Counted from the stretch's first letter, positions 1-13,039 are shown. The stretch: DNA of 64,000 nucleotides from Huaxiibacter chinensis (GCF_022171985.1 NZ_JAJVHF010000013.1:1-64000), one strand, 5' to 3'. Numbers and translations: made by a program. The notes: generated from the letters alone by a model not told the origin.

Positions 1-68
1 CGGGAGGATTCGAACCTCCGACCGCTCGGTTCGTAGCCGAGTACTCTATCCAGCTGAGCTACGGATGC
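1..68 (-). tRNA. tRNA-Arg(ACG), 3' end cut by window edge
   Basis: This is a second copy of the tRNA-Arg seen complete at 267-343. Its 68 visible bases match that copy from the 5' end through the T arm, and the last nine bases including CCA lie outside the window. The anticodon loop reads CTACGAA, giving anticodon ACG, which decodes CGU/CGC/CGA after deamination to inosine. It lies downstream of tRNA-Ser and the other tRNA-Arg on the same strand, as in the E. coli serV-argVYZQ operon. Confidence 0.95.
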
Positions 69-133
69 ATCGGGATTTACTACTGTACTGCTTGATACGT
101 CATATCACTTCTAAAGTCATATGAAGTAATAGA

Positions 134-152
134 TGGTGCATCCGGGAGGATT
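134..152 (-). repeat. 19-bp duplicate of the tRNA-Arg 3' end
   Basis: The 19 bases repeat the last 19 bases of tRNA-Arg, acceptor stem half plus CCA. The match ends where the T arm would continue. It sits in the spacer between two tRNA-Arg genes, 65 bp from the upstream-window copy. It could be a leftover from unequal recombination among tandem tRNA genes, an attachment-site scar, or a tRNA-like 3' repeat in the precursor. The sequence alone does not decide. Confidence 0.8.
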
Positions 153-266
153 ACTCGGCTGCGCCTCGCCCTTACGGGCCGTTGCTGAAGCAACGTTATC
201 TTCCCTGGTGCTTGCGAAGCAATCGCAGACCATGAAACAGCAACTTCACTGTTATCCTTGAGAAGA

Positions 267-343
267 TGGTGCATCCGGGAGGATTCGAACCTCCGACCGC
301 TCGGTTCGTAGCCGAGTACTCTATCCAGCTGAGCTACGGATGC
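267..343 (-). tRNA. tRNA-Arg(ACG)
   Basis: A complete 77-base cloverleaf with encoded CCA. The acceptor stem GCATCCG pairs with CGGATGC, the anticodon is ACG, and the T arm carries GTTCGAATC. It follows tRNA-Ser after four bases, so both come from one precursor. It corresponds to a member of argVYZQ in E. coli. Confidence 0.98.
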
Positions 344-347
344 AAAA

Positions 348-440
348 TGGCGGTGAGGCGGGGATTCGAACCCCGGATGCAGCTTTTGACCGCATACTCC
401 CTTAGCAGGGGAGCGCCTTCAGCCTCTCGGCCACCTCACC
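348..440 (-). tRNA. serV: tRNA-Ser(GCT)
   Basis: A 93-base class II tRNA with a long variable arm, encoded CCA and anticodon loop CTGCTAA (anticodon GCT, reading AGC/AGU). It is the first gene of the tRNA operon downstream of csrA, as serV is in E. coli. Confidence 0.97.
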
Positions 441-505
441 ACACAACGCCTCTTTCGAGTGCTTCGAGTAACTCGTTAAGAGCTTCTCGTCGCTGCGTGG
501 CGCAT

Positions 506-533
506 ATATTACTTTCTGGGACTTATAAGTCAA
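506..533 (-). promoter_or_regulatory. Sigma-70 promoter of the serV-arg tRNA operon
   Basis: On the minus strand TTGACT (533-528) and TAATAT (511-506) are separated by 16 bp and followed by a GC-rich discriminator (GCGCC), which is typical of stringently controlled stable-RNA promoters. The predicted start is about 60 bases upstream of tRNA-Ser. The 441-781 stretch otherwise holds only this promoter, the leader and the csrA terminator; no gene is visible in it. Confidence 0.65.
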
Positions 534-750
534 ACAATTTTCCATAAGCTTTTATCGTTTGCACAAATCACAGGCAATTTGCAGCTAAAACCCGCAAAGA
601 GAGTGTTTTATAAACGGATTTTACGCGCAGCAATGCAGTTATCGGGGGCCATCAGGAGACGAGAAAGAGAAGAAAAGGGTCGGGAAACGCTAAAAAGCAG
701 GAGAACTGAAATCGAACGGTAACTTTATGAAGGAAGAATACTGGAGGGTT

Positions 751-774
751 GCGTCTCGCCGCAAAGCGAGACGC
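751..774 (-). terminator. Hairpin after csrA
   Basis: A perfect 9-bp stem (GCGTCTCGC with its complement) with a 6-base loop lies 8 bases past the csrA stop. No clear U tract follows, so it may be a weak terminator or a 3'-end stabilising hairpin. Confidence 0.6.
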
Positions 775-781
775 GATAATA

Positions 782-967
782 TCAGTAACTGGACTGCTGG
801 GATTTTTCAGCCTGGATACGCTGGTAGATCTCTTCACGATGGACAGAGACTTCTTTAGGGGCGTTAACACCAATACGTACCTGGTTACCCTTTACCCCTA
901 AAACTGTCACGGTGACCTCATCCCCAATCATGAGGGTCTCACCAACTCGACGAGTCAGAATCAGCAT
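782..967 (-). CDS. csrA: Carbon storage regulator CsrA
   Basis: CsrA is a homodimeric RNA-binding protein that recognises GGA motifs in mRNA leaders. It represses glycogen synthesis, gluconeogenesis and biofilm genes and is titrated by CsrB/CsrC RNAs. The 61-residue product starts [10 protein letters not shown] and keeps the N-terminal RNA-contacting L4/R6/R7 strand and the R44-containing VHREEI segment. The start is supported by an AAGGAG Shine-Dalgarno that itself contains a GGA, consistent with the known autoregulation. It lies between alaS and the tRNA-Ser operon, as in E. coli. Confidence 0.99.
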
Positions 968-1161
968 TCTTTGCTCCTTGAAAGATTAAAAGAGTCGGGT
1001 CTCTTGTATCCCGGCATTATCCATCATATAACGCCAAAAAGTAAGCGATGACAAACACGTAATGTGTAAGCAGTCACGGCATCACATTCTGTTAAACGTA
1101 AGTTTAGCCGATATACACAAACTCAACCTGACTTTATCGTTATCGATAGCGTAGGACCAGA

Positions 1162-1187
1162 ACGCCATAACGGTAAGGTTATGGCGT
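1162..1187 (-). terminator. Stem-loop downstream of alaS
   Basis: A perfect 10-bp stem (ACGCCATAAC / GTTATGGCGT) with a 6-base loop begins 20 bases after the alaS stop. It lacks a run of U on the minus strand. It sits at the start of the 240-bp alaS-csrA spacer, the rest of which is presumably the csrA promoter region (E. coli csrA has several promoters). Confidence 0.6.
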
Positions 1188-1207
1188 CTGATTACGCTTT
1201 GTAATTA

Positions 1208-3835
<2,628 letters not shown>

Positions 3836-3966
3836 AATTATCCTGAAATCAAGCTAACGAAATGTCATAGCCAGCCCATACATGCATTCGATTGGACGGA
3901 CCAGCTACTGGAAAAAGTGGGAATAAGATAAGTTTTCTTTACTGGGAAGTAAAATCCCACATGCAT

Positions 3967-4467
3967 TCATTCAGTAAAATTACGCCATATCTCCTGAATA
4001 TCTTCCATCAGGAAGCCGCGATAGAGCAAAAAACGCTGGATTTTTATTTTTTCTGAAAATTCGCGCGGCAGCGGTTCACCGTACTTACGAATAGCCTGCT
4101 CGCGCGCTTGCTCGACCCAGTCTACATCGCACTCACGCATGGCCTGCTCGGTTGTCTCACGGGCAATGCCTTTTTGATTAAGCTCCTGGCGAATACGTGC
4201 CGGACCATAGCCTTTGCGGCTGCGGCTGGCGATAAAACGCAACACGAAACGGCTATCGTCCAGGTAGCTGTGCTCATAACACCAGGCAATCACACGATCG
4301 TAATCCTCCTGCGTGGCATCGATCGCTTCCGGGCCGTTTTTGCTCATGACGGGCGCGGCCAGCTTGCGGCGTAACTCCTGTTCGCTGTGATCGCGCACGG
4401 CAAGGATCCGCACTGCGCGGTCCAGTAACCGGGCATAGGCCGGGCGGCGGGGTTTCTGTTCACTCAT
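3967..4467 (-). CDS. recX: Regulatory protein RecX
   Basis: RecX binds the RecA filament and blocks its extension, limiting recombinase and LexA co-protease activity. The 166-residue protein is basic and built of three-helix repeats with the RKLAAP and [11 protein letters not shown] segments typical of the family. It begins 68 bp after the recA stop and is expected to be made by readthrough of the hairpin between them, so it would share SOS induction with recA at a low level. Confidence 0.97.
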   Translation of the reverse strand: MSEQKPRRPAYARLLDRAVRILAVRDHSEQELRRKLAAPVMSKNGPEAIDATQEDYDRVIAWCYEHSYLDDSRFVLRFIASRSRKGYGPARIRQELNQKGIARETTEQAMRECDVDWVEQAREQAIRKYGEPLPREFSEKIKIQRFLLYRGFLMEDIQEIWRNFTE

Positions 4468-4494
4468 AAAAAACCTGTTCCGGTTAAATGCAAA

Positions 4495-4516
4495 AAGGGC
4501 CGCATAAGCGGCCCTT
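4495..4516 (-). terminator. recA-recX intrinsic terminator
   Basis: A 9-bp perfect stem (AAGGGCCGC / GCGGCCCTT) with a 4-base loop, followed on the minus strand by a U run. It starts 19 bases past the recA stop. In E. coli partial readthrough here sets the low RecX:RecA ratio. Confidence 0.9.
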
Positions 4517-4535
4517 AGTTATAACCTTTTGGTTA

Positions 4536-5630
<1,095 letters not shown>

Positions 5631-5659
5631 TCACCGAGGATTACTGTTTTGTTGAGGCA

Positions 5660-5687
5660 ATTATACTGTATGCTCATACAGTATCAA
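5660..5687 (-). promoter_or_regulatory. recA promoter with LexA (SOS) box
   Basis: On the minus strand TTGATA (5687-5682) and TATAAT (5665-5660) are 16 bp apart. The spacer is occupied by the 20-bp palindromic LexA box at 5664-5683, CTG-N10-CAG with matching flanks. This is the arrangement of the E. coli recA promoter, with LexA occluding polymerase until SOS induction. Confidence 0.95.
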
Positions 5688-6181
5688 GTGTTTTGTAGAA
5701 ATTGTTGCCAGAGCGTTTTTAACGCATATTCCGTCGCCTGCCGACGCACGCTTTCGCGATCGCCCTTAAAGCATTCACGACGGGTAATGCCCTCGCCTTG
5801 CGAGGTCGCAAAGCCAAACCAGACGGTGCCCACGGGTTTCACATCGCTGCCGCCGTCCGGCCCGGCGATGCCGCTGATGGAGATGGCGAAATCGGCCCGC
5901 GCCGCTTTTAACGCCCCGATGGCCATCTCGACTACCACGGGCTCGCTCACCGCGCCGTGCGCTTCAAGCGTGGCTTCACGTACGCCAATCATCTGTGCTT
6001 TGGCTTCGTTACTGTAGGTGACAAATCCGCGTTCAAACCAGGCGGAACTGCCCGCAATATCGGTGATGACTTTGGCGACCCAGCCGCCCGTACAGGATTC
6101 TGCTGCCGTCAGCGTGGCCCCGCGCTGTTTCAACGCCAGGCCCACGACTTCACTCAGCTGCATTAATTCATGGTCAGTCAT
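5684..6181 (-). CDS. pncC: Nicotinamide-nucleotide amidase PncC
   Basis: PncC deamidates NMN to nicotinate mononucleotide in the pyridine nucleotide salvage cycle. The product is a stand-alone CinA C-terminal domain of 165 residues, as in E. coli YgaD/PncC, with AESCTGG near residue 30 and SGIAGPDGG near residue 100. An ATG ten codons upstream is possible, but MTDHELMQ matches the family start. Its stop lies inside the recA promoter box, so transcription of pncC runs into the recA control region. Confidence 0.95.
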   Translation of the reverse strand: MTDHELMQLSEVVGLALKQRGATLTAAESCTGGWVAKVITDIAGSSAWFERGFVTYSNEAKAQMIGVREATLEAHGAVSEPVVVEMAIGALKAARADFAISISGIAGPDGGSDVKPVGTVWFGFATSQGEGITRRECFKGDRESVRRQATEYALKTLWQQFLQNT

Positions 6182-6275
6182 CGCTTTACACTCCTGAAAA
6201 ACATGCAGCACAAGATAGCACTTTCTCAGAAGATATGGGGACGAGGGTAAGAATTTACGAGGGTGATTCAGAAAA

Positions 6276-6297
6276 AAGCCGACGGTAAAATCGGCTT
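6276..6297 (-). terminator. Terminator of the zinc ABC operon
   Basis: A 7-bp stem AAGCCGA / TCGGCTT with an 8-base loop, followed on the minus strand by a run of U, 13 bases past the stop of the solute-binding protein gene. It separates this operon from pncC. Confidence 0.85.
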
Positions 6298-6309
6298 AGC
6301 GGGGAAGAA

Positions 6310-7188
6310 TTATTTCATGCTCTTCGCGAGCGTATCAACGTTGTGTCGGAACGCTTTAACATAGGTGTCTGCCACGCCGCCTTTTGCCGACAGCGCCTCA
6401 GGATAAAGTTCACCGCCGGGCTGAGCGCCCGTCGCGAGGGCAATCTGTTTTACCAGACGGGGATCGAGCTGATTCTCCATAAACCAGGTCTTCACGCCGT
6501 CCGCTTTGATCTGATTGATGATCTCTGCCACCTGCGCCGCACTGGCTTCGCTCTCGGAAGAGAGTCCTTGCGGTGCCATAAAGGTCACACCATAGGCCCG
6601 GCTGAAATAGCCAAACGCATCGTGGCTGGTCAGTACCTTACGTTTGCTCTGAGGAATCGCGCTAAATTGCGATTTTGCCCAGTTATCCATCGCCGTGAGT
6701 TGGGCAATGTAAGGTCTGGCGGAGCTCTCCAGCGCCGTTTTATCCTGCGGATCGGCCTCGACAAGGCCCGCGAGAATATTCTGCGCATACAACGCCCCGT
6801 TAGCCGCGCTGTTCCAGGCGTGAGGATCCGTCACGGTTTCGCCGTCTTCATCAAGCGTATGCGTTTTAACCCCTGCAGAGGCCACCACCAGCGTTCCTTT
6901 AAATCCAGAGGCTTTGACCAGACGGTCGAGCCACCCTTCCAGCCCCAGCCCGTTAACCACCACGACATCCGCTTTGCTGAGCGCTGCACTGTCCTTTGGC
7001 GACGGTTCAAACGTATGCGGATCGCCATCCGGTCCCACCAGCGTGGTGACCTTAACGTGCTCGCCCCCCACCTGCTGCGTGATATCCCCTAAGATCGAAA
7101 AACTGGTCACCACGTTGAGCGTTTTTGCCGCGACACTTTGCGACAGTACACCCAGCGCCAGCGCGACGAGTAAACCTGTACGTTTCAT
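6310..7188 (-). CDS. Zinc ABC transporter periplasmic binding protein (ZnuA-like, cluster A-I)
   Basis: This is the periplasmic metal receptor for the adjacent permease and ATPase. The 292 residues start with a signal peptide (cleavage near AAK, residues 20-22). Likely metal ligands are H58 in GDPHTFEP, H123 in DPHAW and H189 in SHDAFGYF, with D242 or E238 near the C-terminus. Histidine at the third position is the zinc pattern; manganese receptors usually carry Glu there. The His-rich loop of ZnuA is absent, with only a short acidic stretch near 112-117. The start at 7188 is chosen for its signal peptide and AAGGGG ribosome site. The open frame extends 72 codons further upstream, but that part overlaps the permease gene. 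Confidence 0.88.
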   Translation of the reverse strand: MKRTGLLVALALGVLSQSVAAKTLNVVTSFSILGDITQQVGGEHVKVTTLVGPDGDPHTFEPSPKDSAALSKADVVVVNGLGLEGWLDRLVKASGFKGTLVVASAGVKTHTLDEDGETVTDPHAWNSAANGALYAQNILAGLVEADPQDKTALESSARPYIAQLTAMDNWAKSQFSAIPQSKRKVLTSHDAFGYFSRAYGVTFMAPQGLSSESEASAAQVAEIINQIKADGVKTWFMENQLDPRLVKQIALATGAQPGGELYPEALSAKGGVADTYVKAFRHNVDTLAKSMK

Positions 7189-7202
7189 TATTTCCCCTTG
7201 CA

Positions 7203-8063
7203 TTAAAAATACGCCCGCAGACTGGCAGCCAGCCTGCTGCGCGAGCCACATAAAACAGAAAAAAAGAACAGCGCGCTGGCGGTCAGCACGATGGCGGGGC
7301 CAGCGGGCAAGCTGGCAGCCCAGGAAAGGCTCAGCCCCAGCCATGCGCAGCAGACGCCGCTCGCCCCGGCAAACAGCAGCATCCCTGGCAACGTACGCGC
7401 CCAACAGCGGGCGGCGACGGCGGGCAGCATCATCAACCCCACCGCCATCAGCGTGCCGAGCACCTGAAAACCGGCGACCAGGTTGAGCACCAGCAGCGCC
7501 AGGAATAACCCGTGCAGGAGCGCGGGAAGCCAGCGGGCATTAACCTGTAACCAGGCGGTATCAAAGGCTTCGGTCACCAGACCGCGATAGAAAATCGCCA
7601 GGATAAGTAGCGTCAACGCGCAGACGCCGGCGACAAACCAGGCTGAATCAATGTCTACCGCCAGGATCGAGCCAAACAGCAGGTGCAGCAGATCGACGTT
7701 TGACCCACGTAGCGAAACCAGCGTGACGCCCAGCGCCAGCGAGCCAAGATAGAAGCCCGCAAAGCTGGCATCTTCTTTTAACGGAGTACGGCGACTGACA
7801 AACCCCGCCACCAGCGCAACTAAAATACCGGCGATAAACCCGCCGATGCTCATCGCCAGAAGCGACATGCCGCTCAGTAAATATCCCACCGCCACGCCGG
7901 GCAAAATGGCGTGGGAAAGCGCATCTCCCATCAGGCTCATACGCCGCAACTGCAAAAATACCCCTAACGCCGTGGTACTGACCGACAGCGCCAGGCAAAC
8001 CGCCAGCGCCCGACGCATAAAACCGTACTCAATAAAGGGCTGAAAAAAGAGATGCCAGATCAT
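7203..8063 (-). CDS. Zinc ABC transporter permease (ZnuB/ABC-3 family)
   Basis: This is the membrane subunit of the metal importer, 286 residues with about eight hydrophobic segments. The motif LMGDALSHAILPGVAVGY near residues 40-58 is characteristic of ABC-3 permeases for Zn, Mn and Fe. It overlaps the ATPase stop by 4 bp and is followed 14 bp later by the binding protein, so the operon order is ATPase-permease-receptor. E. coli has no transporter between mltB and pncC, so this is an accessory locus probably additional to znuABC, which is not in the window. Confidence 0.9.
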   Translation of the reverse strand: MIWHLFFQPFIEYGFMRRALAVCLALSVSTTALGVFLQLRRMSLMGDALSHAILPGVAVGYLLSGMSLLAMSIGGFIAGILVALVAGFVSRRTPLKEDASFAGFYLGSLALGVTLVSLRGSNVDLLHLLFGSILAVDIDSAWFVAGVCALTLLILAIFYRGLVTEAFDTAWLQVNARWLPALLHGLFLALLVLNLVAGFQVLGTLMAVGLMMLPAVAARCWARTLPGMLLFAGASGVCCAWLGLSLSWAASLPAGPAIVLTASALFFFSVLCGSRSRLAASLRAYF

Positions 8064-8713
8064 GCCACCCTCACTTGCGCGGTATCCCAGTGAAAGGCAG
8101 CGGTATCAAGACGTAACGTCTGGGGGAAATGGCGCGCCACGCGTTCGCTGTCATGCAGTACGGCCAGGACCGTTTTTCCCTCGCCATGCATCTCCAGCAT
8201 TAAAGCCATCAGTACGTGACAGGTGGCTTCATCCACGCCGGTAAAAGGCTCATCCAGCATCACCAGCGCAGCCTGCTGCACTAATACCCTGGCAAACAGC
8301 ATTCGCTGAAATTGCCCGCCCGAAAGTTCGTCAATCGTGAGATGCGCCATCGCCTCCAGGCCAACCCGTTCAAGCGCGGCGGCAATACGTCTGCGGGTGT
8401 CACGCTGAAAGCCCGCCAGCAGCGAATGTTGCGGCCAGCAGCCCATGCTGACGACATCCTGGACCGTCAGCGGAAACTGCGCCTCCAGCGCATGACGCTG
8501 CGCCAGCCAGCCAATAACCGGGCGCTTACCCTGCCATCGGAAGGCACCGCTCACCGGGGGAATAAAGCCCGCCAGGGTTTTCAGGAGCGTTGATTTGCCA
8601 CAACCGTTCGCCCCCGTAATAGCCGTCATACTGCCCGACGCAATCACGCCGTTCAGCGTCGGCGTGACGGGCACGCGGTCGTAGCCCGCGACAAGCTGTT
8701 GCAGTTCAATCAT
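8060..8713 (-). CDS. Zinc ABC transporter ATP-binding protein
   Basis: This is the ATPase of the importer, short at 217 residues. It has Walker A GANGCGKST near 34-42, an ABC signature LSGGQFQRM near 129-137, Walker B LVMLDEP and an H-loop in LAVLHDS. Its start codon overlaps the stop of the upstream 35-codon ORF as ATGA, which suggests translational coupling. It overlaps the permease start by 4 bp. Confidence 0.92.
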   Translation of the reverse strand: MIELQQLVAGYDRVPVTPTLNGVIASGSMTAITGANGCGKSTLLKTLAGFIPPVSGAFRWQGKRPVIGWLAQRHALEAQFPLTVQDVVSMGCWPQHSLLAGFQRDTRRRIAAALERVGLEAMAHLTIDELSGGQFQRMLFARVLVQQAALVMLDEPFTGVDEATCHVLMALMLEMHGEGKTVLAVLHDSERVARHFPQTLRLDTAAFHWDTAQVRVA

Positions 8714-8817
8714 GGCAGTCTCACCGCCCAGAGCATCACCAGACCCATGAGCAGAATCAGTGCCAACGCCATGAAAAATCGTACAAAAGCTGAACGGGCA
8801 AAAAGAGATACCGACAT
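8710..8817 (-). CDS. Unannotated 35-residue single-pass membrane protein heading the zinc operon
   Basis: The frame reads MSVSLFARSAFVRF and then a hydrophobic stretch of about 19 residues (14-32) before ending AVRLP. Arg8 and Arg13 precede the segment and Arg33 follows it, consistent with one membrane helix. A ribosome site AAAGG lies a few bases before the ATG, and a Zur-like box lies 18 bp upstream. The stop overlaps the ATPase start as ATGA. I do not recognise a family. It could be a small transporter-associated protein or only a leader that couples translation. Confidence 0.6.
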   Translation of the reverse strand: MSVSLFARSAFVRFFMALALILLMGLVMLWAVRLP

Positions 8818-8835
8818 ACCTTTACCTGCATTTAA

Positions 8836-8850
8836 TGTTATAACATAACA
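8836..8850 (-). promoter_or_regulatory. Zur-type operator
   Basis: The site reads TGTTATAACATAACA: perfect 6-bp arms TGTTAT/ATAACA around three bases, matching the core of enterobacterial Zur boxes (TGTTATAATATAACA). It lies 19 bp upstream of the start codon of the first ORF, within an A+T-rich promoter-like stretch. The zinc operon is therefore predicted to be repressed by Zur-Zn. Confidence 0.85.
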
Positions 8851-8937
8851 ATAAATAAAAGCATTGAGGATGTAAATGGCGGAGGGGAAAAGGGAGTGTG
8901 GCGAAATGTTTCAGGAAAACGACGAGTTCGCCGGAAT

Positions 8938-8964
8938 ATGCCCTCTCCATACAGAAGAGGGCAT
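8938..8964 (-). terminator. Hairpin after mltB
   Basis: A 9-bp stem ATGCCCTCT / AGAGGGCAT with a 9-base loop lies 10 bases past the mltB stop. There is no strong U tract. It separates mltB from the zinc operon promoter. Confidence 0.55.
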
Positions 8965-8974
8965 CAGCAATGTA

Positions 8975-10075
8975 CTACTGGCTAAACGGGGACGCCGCCG
9001 GAACGCGGGCCAGCGCAACCGCCTGCCCCAGCTGCCATACGGCCATGGCGTAGTGGGTACTGTGGTTGTAGCGCGTGATGGTGTAGAAGTTTGGTAATCC
9101 GTACCAGTACTGATAACCGGAACCAATATCCAGACGCAGCAGGCTCACCTGCTGATTATTGTTCAGCGGCTGCATCGGCGTTAAGCCCGCAGACGCCAGC
9201 TGCGCGACGCTGTATTTGGTTTTGAAGCCATTTTCCAGCCCTGGCGCCTGTCCATTGGCCTGCACCGCGACCTGCTCGCCTTTGACCCAGCCATGCGCTT
9301 TGAAGTAGTTCGCCACGCTGCCGATGGCATCGACCGGATCCCACAGATTGATATGCCCGTCACCATTAAAGTCGACGGCATACTCTTTGTAGGATGACGG
9401 CATAAACTGACCATATCCCATTGCGCCTGCGAAGGAACCTTTCAGGTCGAGCGGATCGTCTTGTTCATTTCTCGCCATCAACAGGAAGGTTTCCAGTTCT
9501 GATGAGAAATATTCGGCGCGGCGCGGATAGTTGAACGAAAGCGTCGCCAGCGCATCCAGGATGCGGGTTTTGCCCATCACGCGGCCCCAGCGGGTTTCCA
9601 CGCCGATGATGCCCACGATAATCTCAGGCGGTACACCATACACCTGCCATGCACGGGTTAAGGCATCTTCATATTGATTCCAGAAGGCCACCCCGTTCTG
9701 GACGTTATCAGGGGTAATAAACTGTTTACGATAGCGCAGCCACGCGCCGTTTGGTCCTGACGGGGGCTGAGTGGTCGGCGCCTGGCGATCCATCAGACGC
9801 AGGACATAGTCCAGACGTTTAGCCTGGGACAGGATCTCCTGCAACTGCTGTCGGTTGAATCCATGCTTGCTCACCATTTTATCGATGAACTGCTCGGCAG
9901 CCGGGTTATTGGCAAAATCGCCCCCCATCTGCATCACATTGTGCTGCGGCTCCAGCAGAAAGCCGCCGGAAGGCGCCCCCGCCGTTTGTTGAACTTCCTC
10001 TGTTTTCGGCTTACTGCTACAGGCAGCAAGCATAATCAGCGCGGGGATGAGCGCTGCATAACGACGCTTGACCAT
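8975..10075 (-). CDS. mltB: Membrane-bound lytic murein transglycosylase B
   Basis: MltB cleaves the MurNAc-GlcNAc bond of peptidoglycan to give 1,6-anhydromuropeptides and sits on the inner face of the outer membrane. The 366-residue protein has a lipoprotein signal ending LAACSS. The catalytic Glu is in GVETRWGR, and the slt35-type GAMGYGQFMPSSY motif is present. The start MVKRRYAAL at 10075 gives a proper lipoprotein signal; the 30 codons upstream lack one. It lies next to srlA, divergently, as in E. coli. Confidence 0.96.
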   Translation of the reverse strand: MVKRRYAALIPALIMLAACSSKPKTEEVQQTAGAPSGGFLLEPQHNVMQMGGDFANNPAAEQFIDKMVSKHGFNRQQLQEILSQAKRLDYVLRLMDRQAPTTQPPSGPNGAWLRYRKQFITPDNVQNGVAFWNQYEDALTRAWQVYGVPPEIIVGIIGVETRWGRVMGKTRILDALATLSFNYPRRAEYFSSELETFLLMARNEQDDPLDLKGSFAGAMGYGQFMPSSYKEYAVDFNGDGHINLWDPVDAIGSVANYFKAHGWVKGEQVAVQANGQAPGLENGFKTKYSVAQLASAGLTPMQPLNNNQQVSLLRLDIGSGYQYWYGLPNFYTITRYNHSTHYAMAVWQLGQAVALARVPAASPFSQ

Positions 10076-10257
10076 GTGACATCCATTTAAAGAATTCGAT
10101 AAGTGGCAAGTATGGTAAAGCATCCCCGATGCCTCAAGGAAGCCCAACGCGCCTTCTCCGCCCACTCTTTATGCCTGCCCGCACGGATTTGTATTTTATT
10201 TGAACAAAACACACCGTTAAAACCCAATATATTTCAAAATAATCCATTTTTCTTTCA

Positions 10258-10294
10258 TTGTGCGATACAATTAACACTTTAAAACCTTTCAAAG
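10258..10294 (+). promoter_or_regulatory. Putative CRP and SrlR control sites of the srl operon
   Basis: The segment has a degenerate CRP-like half TTGTGCGATACAATTAACA (10258-10276) followed by CTTT-N10-AAAG (10277-10294), a candidate operator for the DeoR-type repressor SrlR. It lies in the 274-bp mltB-srlA spacer, where E. coli carries the CRP-dependent srl promoter. No further gene is visible there. Confidence 0.4.
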
Positions 10295-10307
10295 TGATTA
10301 TTATTAG

Positions 10308-11869
<1,562 letters not shown>

Positions 11870-11881
11870 GAGGTTCCTGTG

Positions 11882-12244
11882 ATGACCGTAATTTACCAGA
11901 CCACTATCACCCGCATTGGCCAGAGCGCGGCCGATGCGCTCAGCGACAACATGCTGATTACCTTCCGCGAAGGCGCGCCCGCGGATATCGAAGCGTTTTG
12001 CTTTATCCACTGCCACGGCGAGATGAGCGGCGAGCTGAAGGCCGGGAGTCAGATGGAGTTGGGCGATGCGCGCTACGCCGTGACCGCCGTCGGCGAGGTG
12101 GCCGGACAAAACCTGCGGGAGCTCGGCCATATCACCCTGCGTTTTGATGGCCAGCCGCAGGCGGAATATCCCGGTACGGTGCATGTGGCTGGCCCGGTTC
12201 CGCAGGCTGTCACCCCAGGCTGCACACTGAAGTTTGTTGCGTAA
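11882..12244 (+). CDS. srlB: PTS glucitol/sorbitol EIIA component SrlB
   Basis: SrlB is the cytoplasmic EIIA domain (120 residues), phosphorylated by HPr on a histidine, probably the one in FCFIHCHGEMSGEL. Two adjacent ATG codons occur, and the second (MTVIYQTTITR) matches the E. coli protein. It is preceded by GAGG and lies 12 bp after srlE. Confidence 0.96.
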   Translation: MTVIYQTTITRIGQSAADALSDNMLITFREGAPADIEAFCFIHCHGEMSGELKAGSQMELGDARYAVTAVGEVAGQNLRELGHITLRFDGQPQAEYPGTVHVAGPVPQAVTPGCTLKFVA

Positions 12245-12259
12245 TTTAAGGAGAAAGAT

Positions 12260-13039
12260 ATGAGTCAGGTTGCCGTTGTCATTGGTGGGGGACAAACCTT
12301 AGGCGAGTTCCTCTGCCGTGGGCTTGCTGCAGAGGGTTACCGCGTGGCGGTCGTGGATATTCAGAGTGAAAAAGCCGCACGCGTGGCGGATGCCATCAAC
12401 ACCGAATGGGGTGAAGGGATGGCCTGGGGATTTGGTGCTGACGCCACCAGCGAGCAGAGCGTGATGGCGCTGGCCCGCGGCGTGGACGAGATTTTTGGCC
12501 GTACCGACCTGCTGGTCTACAGCGCAGGGATAGCCAAAGCGGCCTTTATCAGCGATGTCGAACTGGGGGATTTCGACCGCTCCCTGCAGGTGAACCTGGT
12601 GGGTTATTTCCTCTGCGCACGCGAGTTTTCCCGCCTGATGATCCGCGATGGCATACAGGGGCGCATCATTCAGATTAACTCGAAATCGGGCAAAGTGGGC
12701 AGCAAACACAACTCCGGTTACAGCGCGGCGAAATTTGGCGGCGTAGGGCTGACGCAATCTCTGGCCCTCGATCTGGCCGAATATGGCATTACCGTGCACT
12801 CGCTGATGCTGGGCAACCTGCTGAAATCGCCGATGTTCCAGTCCCTGCTGCCGCAATATGCCACCAAACTTGGGATCAATGCCGATGAAGTTGAGCAGTA
12901 TTACATCGACAAAGTGCCGCTCAAGCGCGGCTGCGATTATCAGGACGTGCTGAATATGCTGCTGTTTTATGCCAGCCCGAAGGCCGCTTACTGCACCGGG
13001 CAGTCCATTAATATCACCGGCGGACAGGTGATGTTCTGA
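12260..13039 (+). CDS. srlD: Sorbitol-6-phosphate 2-dehydrogenase
   Basis: SrlD oxidises glucitol 6-phosphate to fructose 6-phosphate with NAD, feeding glycolysis. The 259-residue short-chain dehydrogenase has the nucleotide-binding GGGQTLG at 9-15, catalytic Ser in INSKSGK and the YSAAK catalytic Tyr-Lys pair near 154-158. It is preceded by a strong AAGGAG site. A repeat lies between it and gutM. Confidence 0.97.
   Translation: MSQVAVVIGGGQTLGEFLCRGLAAEGYRVAVVDIQSEKAARVADAINTEWGEGMAWGFGADATSEQSVMALARGVDEIFGRTDLLVYSAGIAKAAFISDVELGDFDRSLQVNLVGYFLCAREFSRLMIRDGIQGRIIQINSKSGKVGSKHNSGYSAAKFGGVGLTQSLALDLAEYGITVHSLMLGNLLKSPMFQSLLPQYATKLGINADEVEQYYIDKVPLKRGCDYQDVLNMLLFYASPKAAYCTGQSINITGGQVMF

Noticed and set aside
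80..274. Minus-strand frame of 64 codons between the tRNA-Arg copies
   Set aside because: It lies in the tRNA spacer and runs into tRNA sequence, with no ribosome site or family similarity.
266..547. Plus-strand frame of 93 codons over the tRNA genes
   Set aside because: It is antisense to tRNA-Arg and tRNA-Ser, which are certain.
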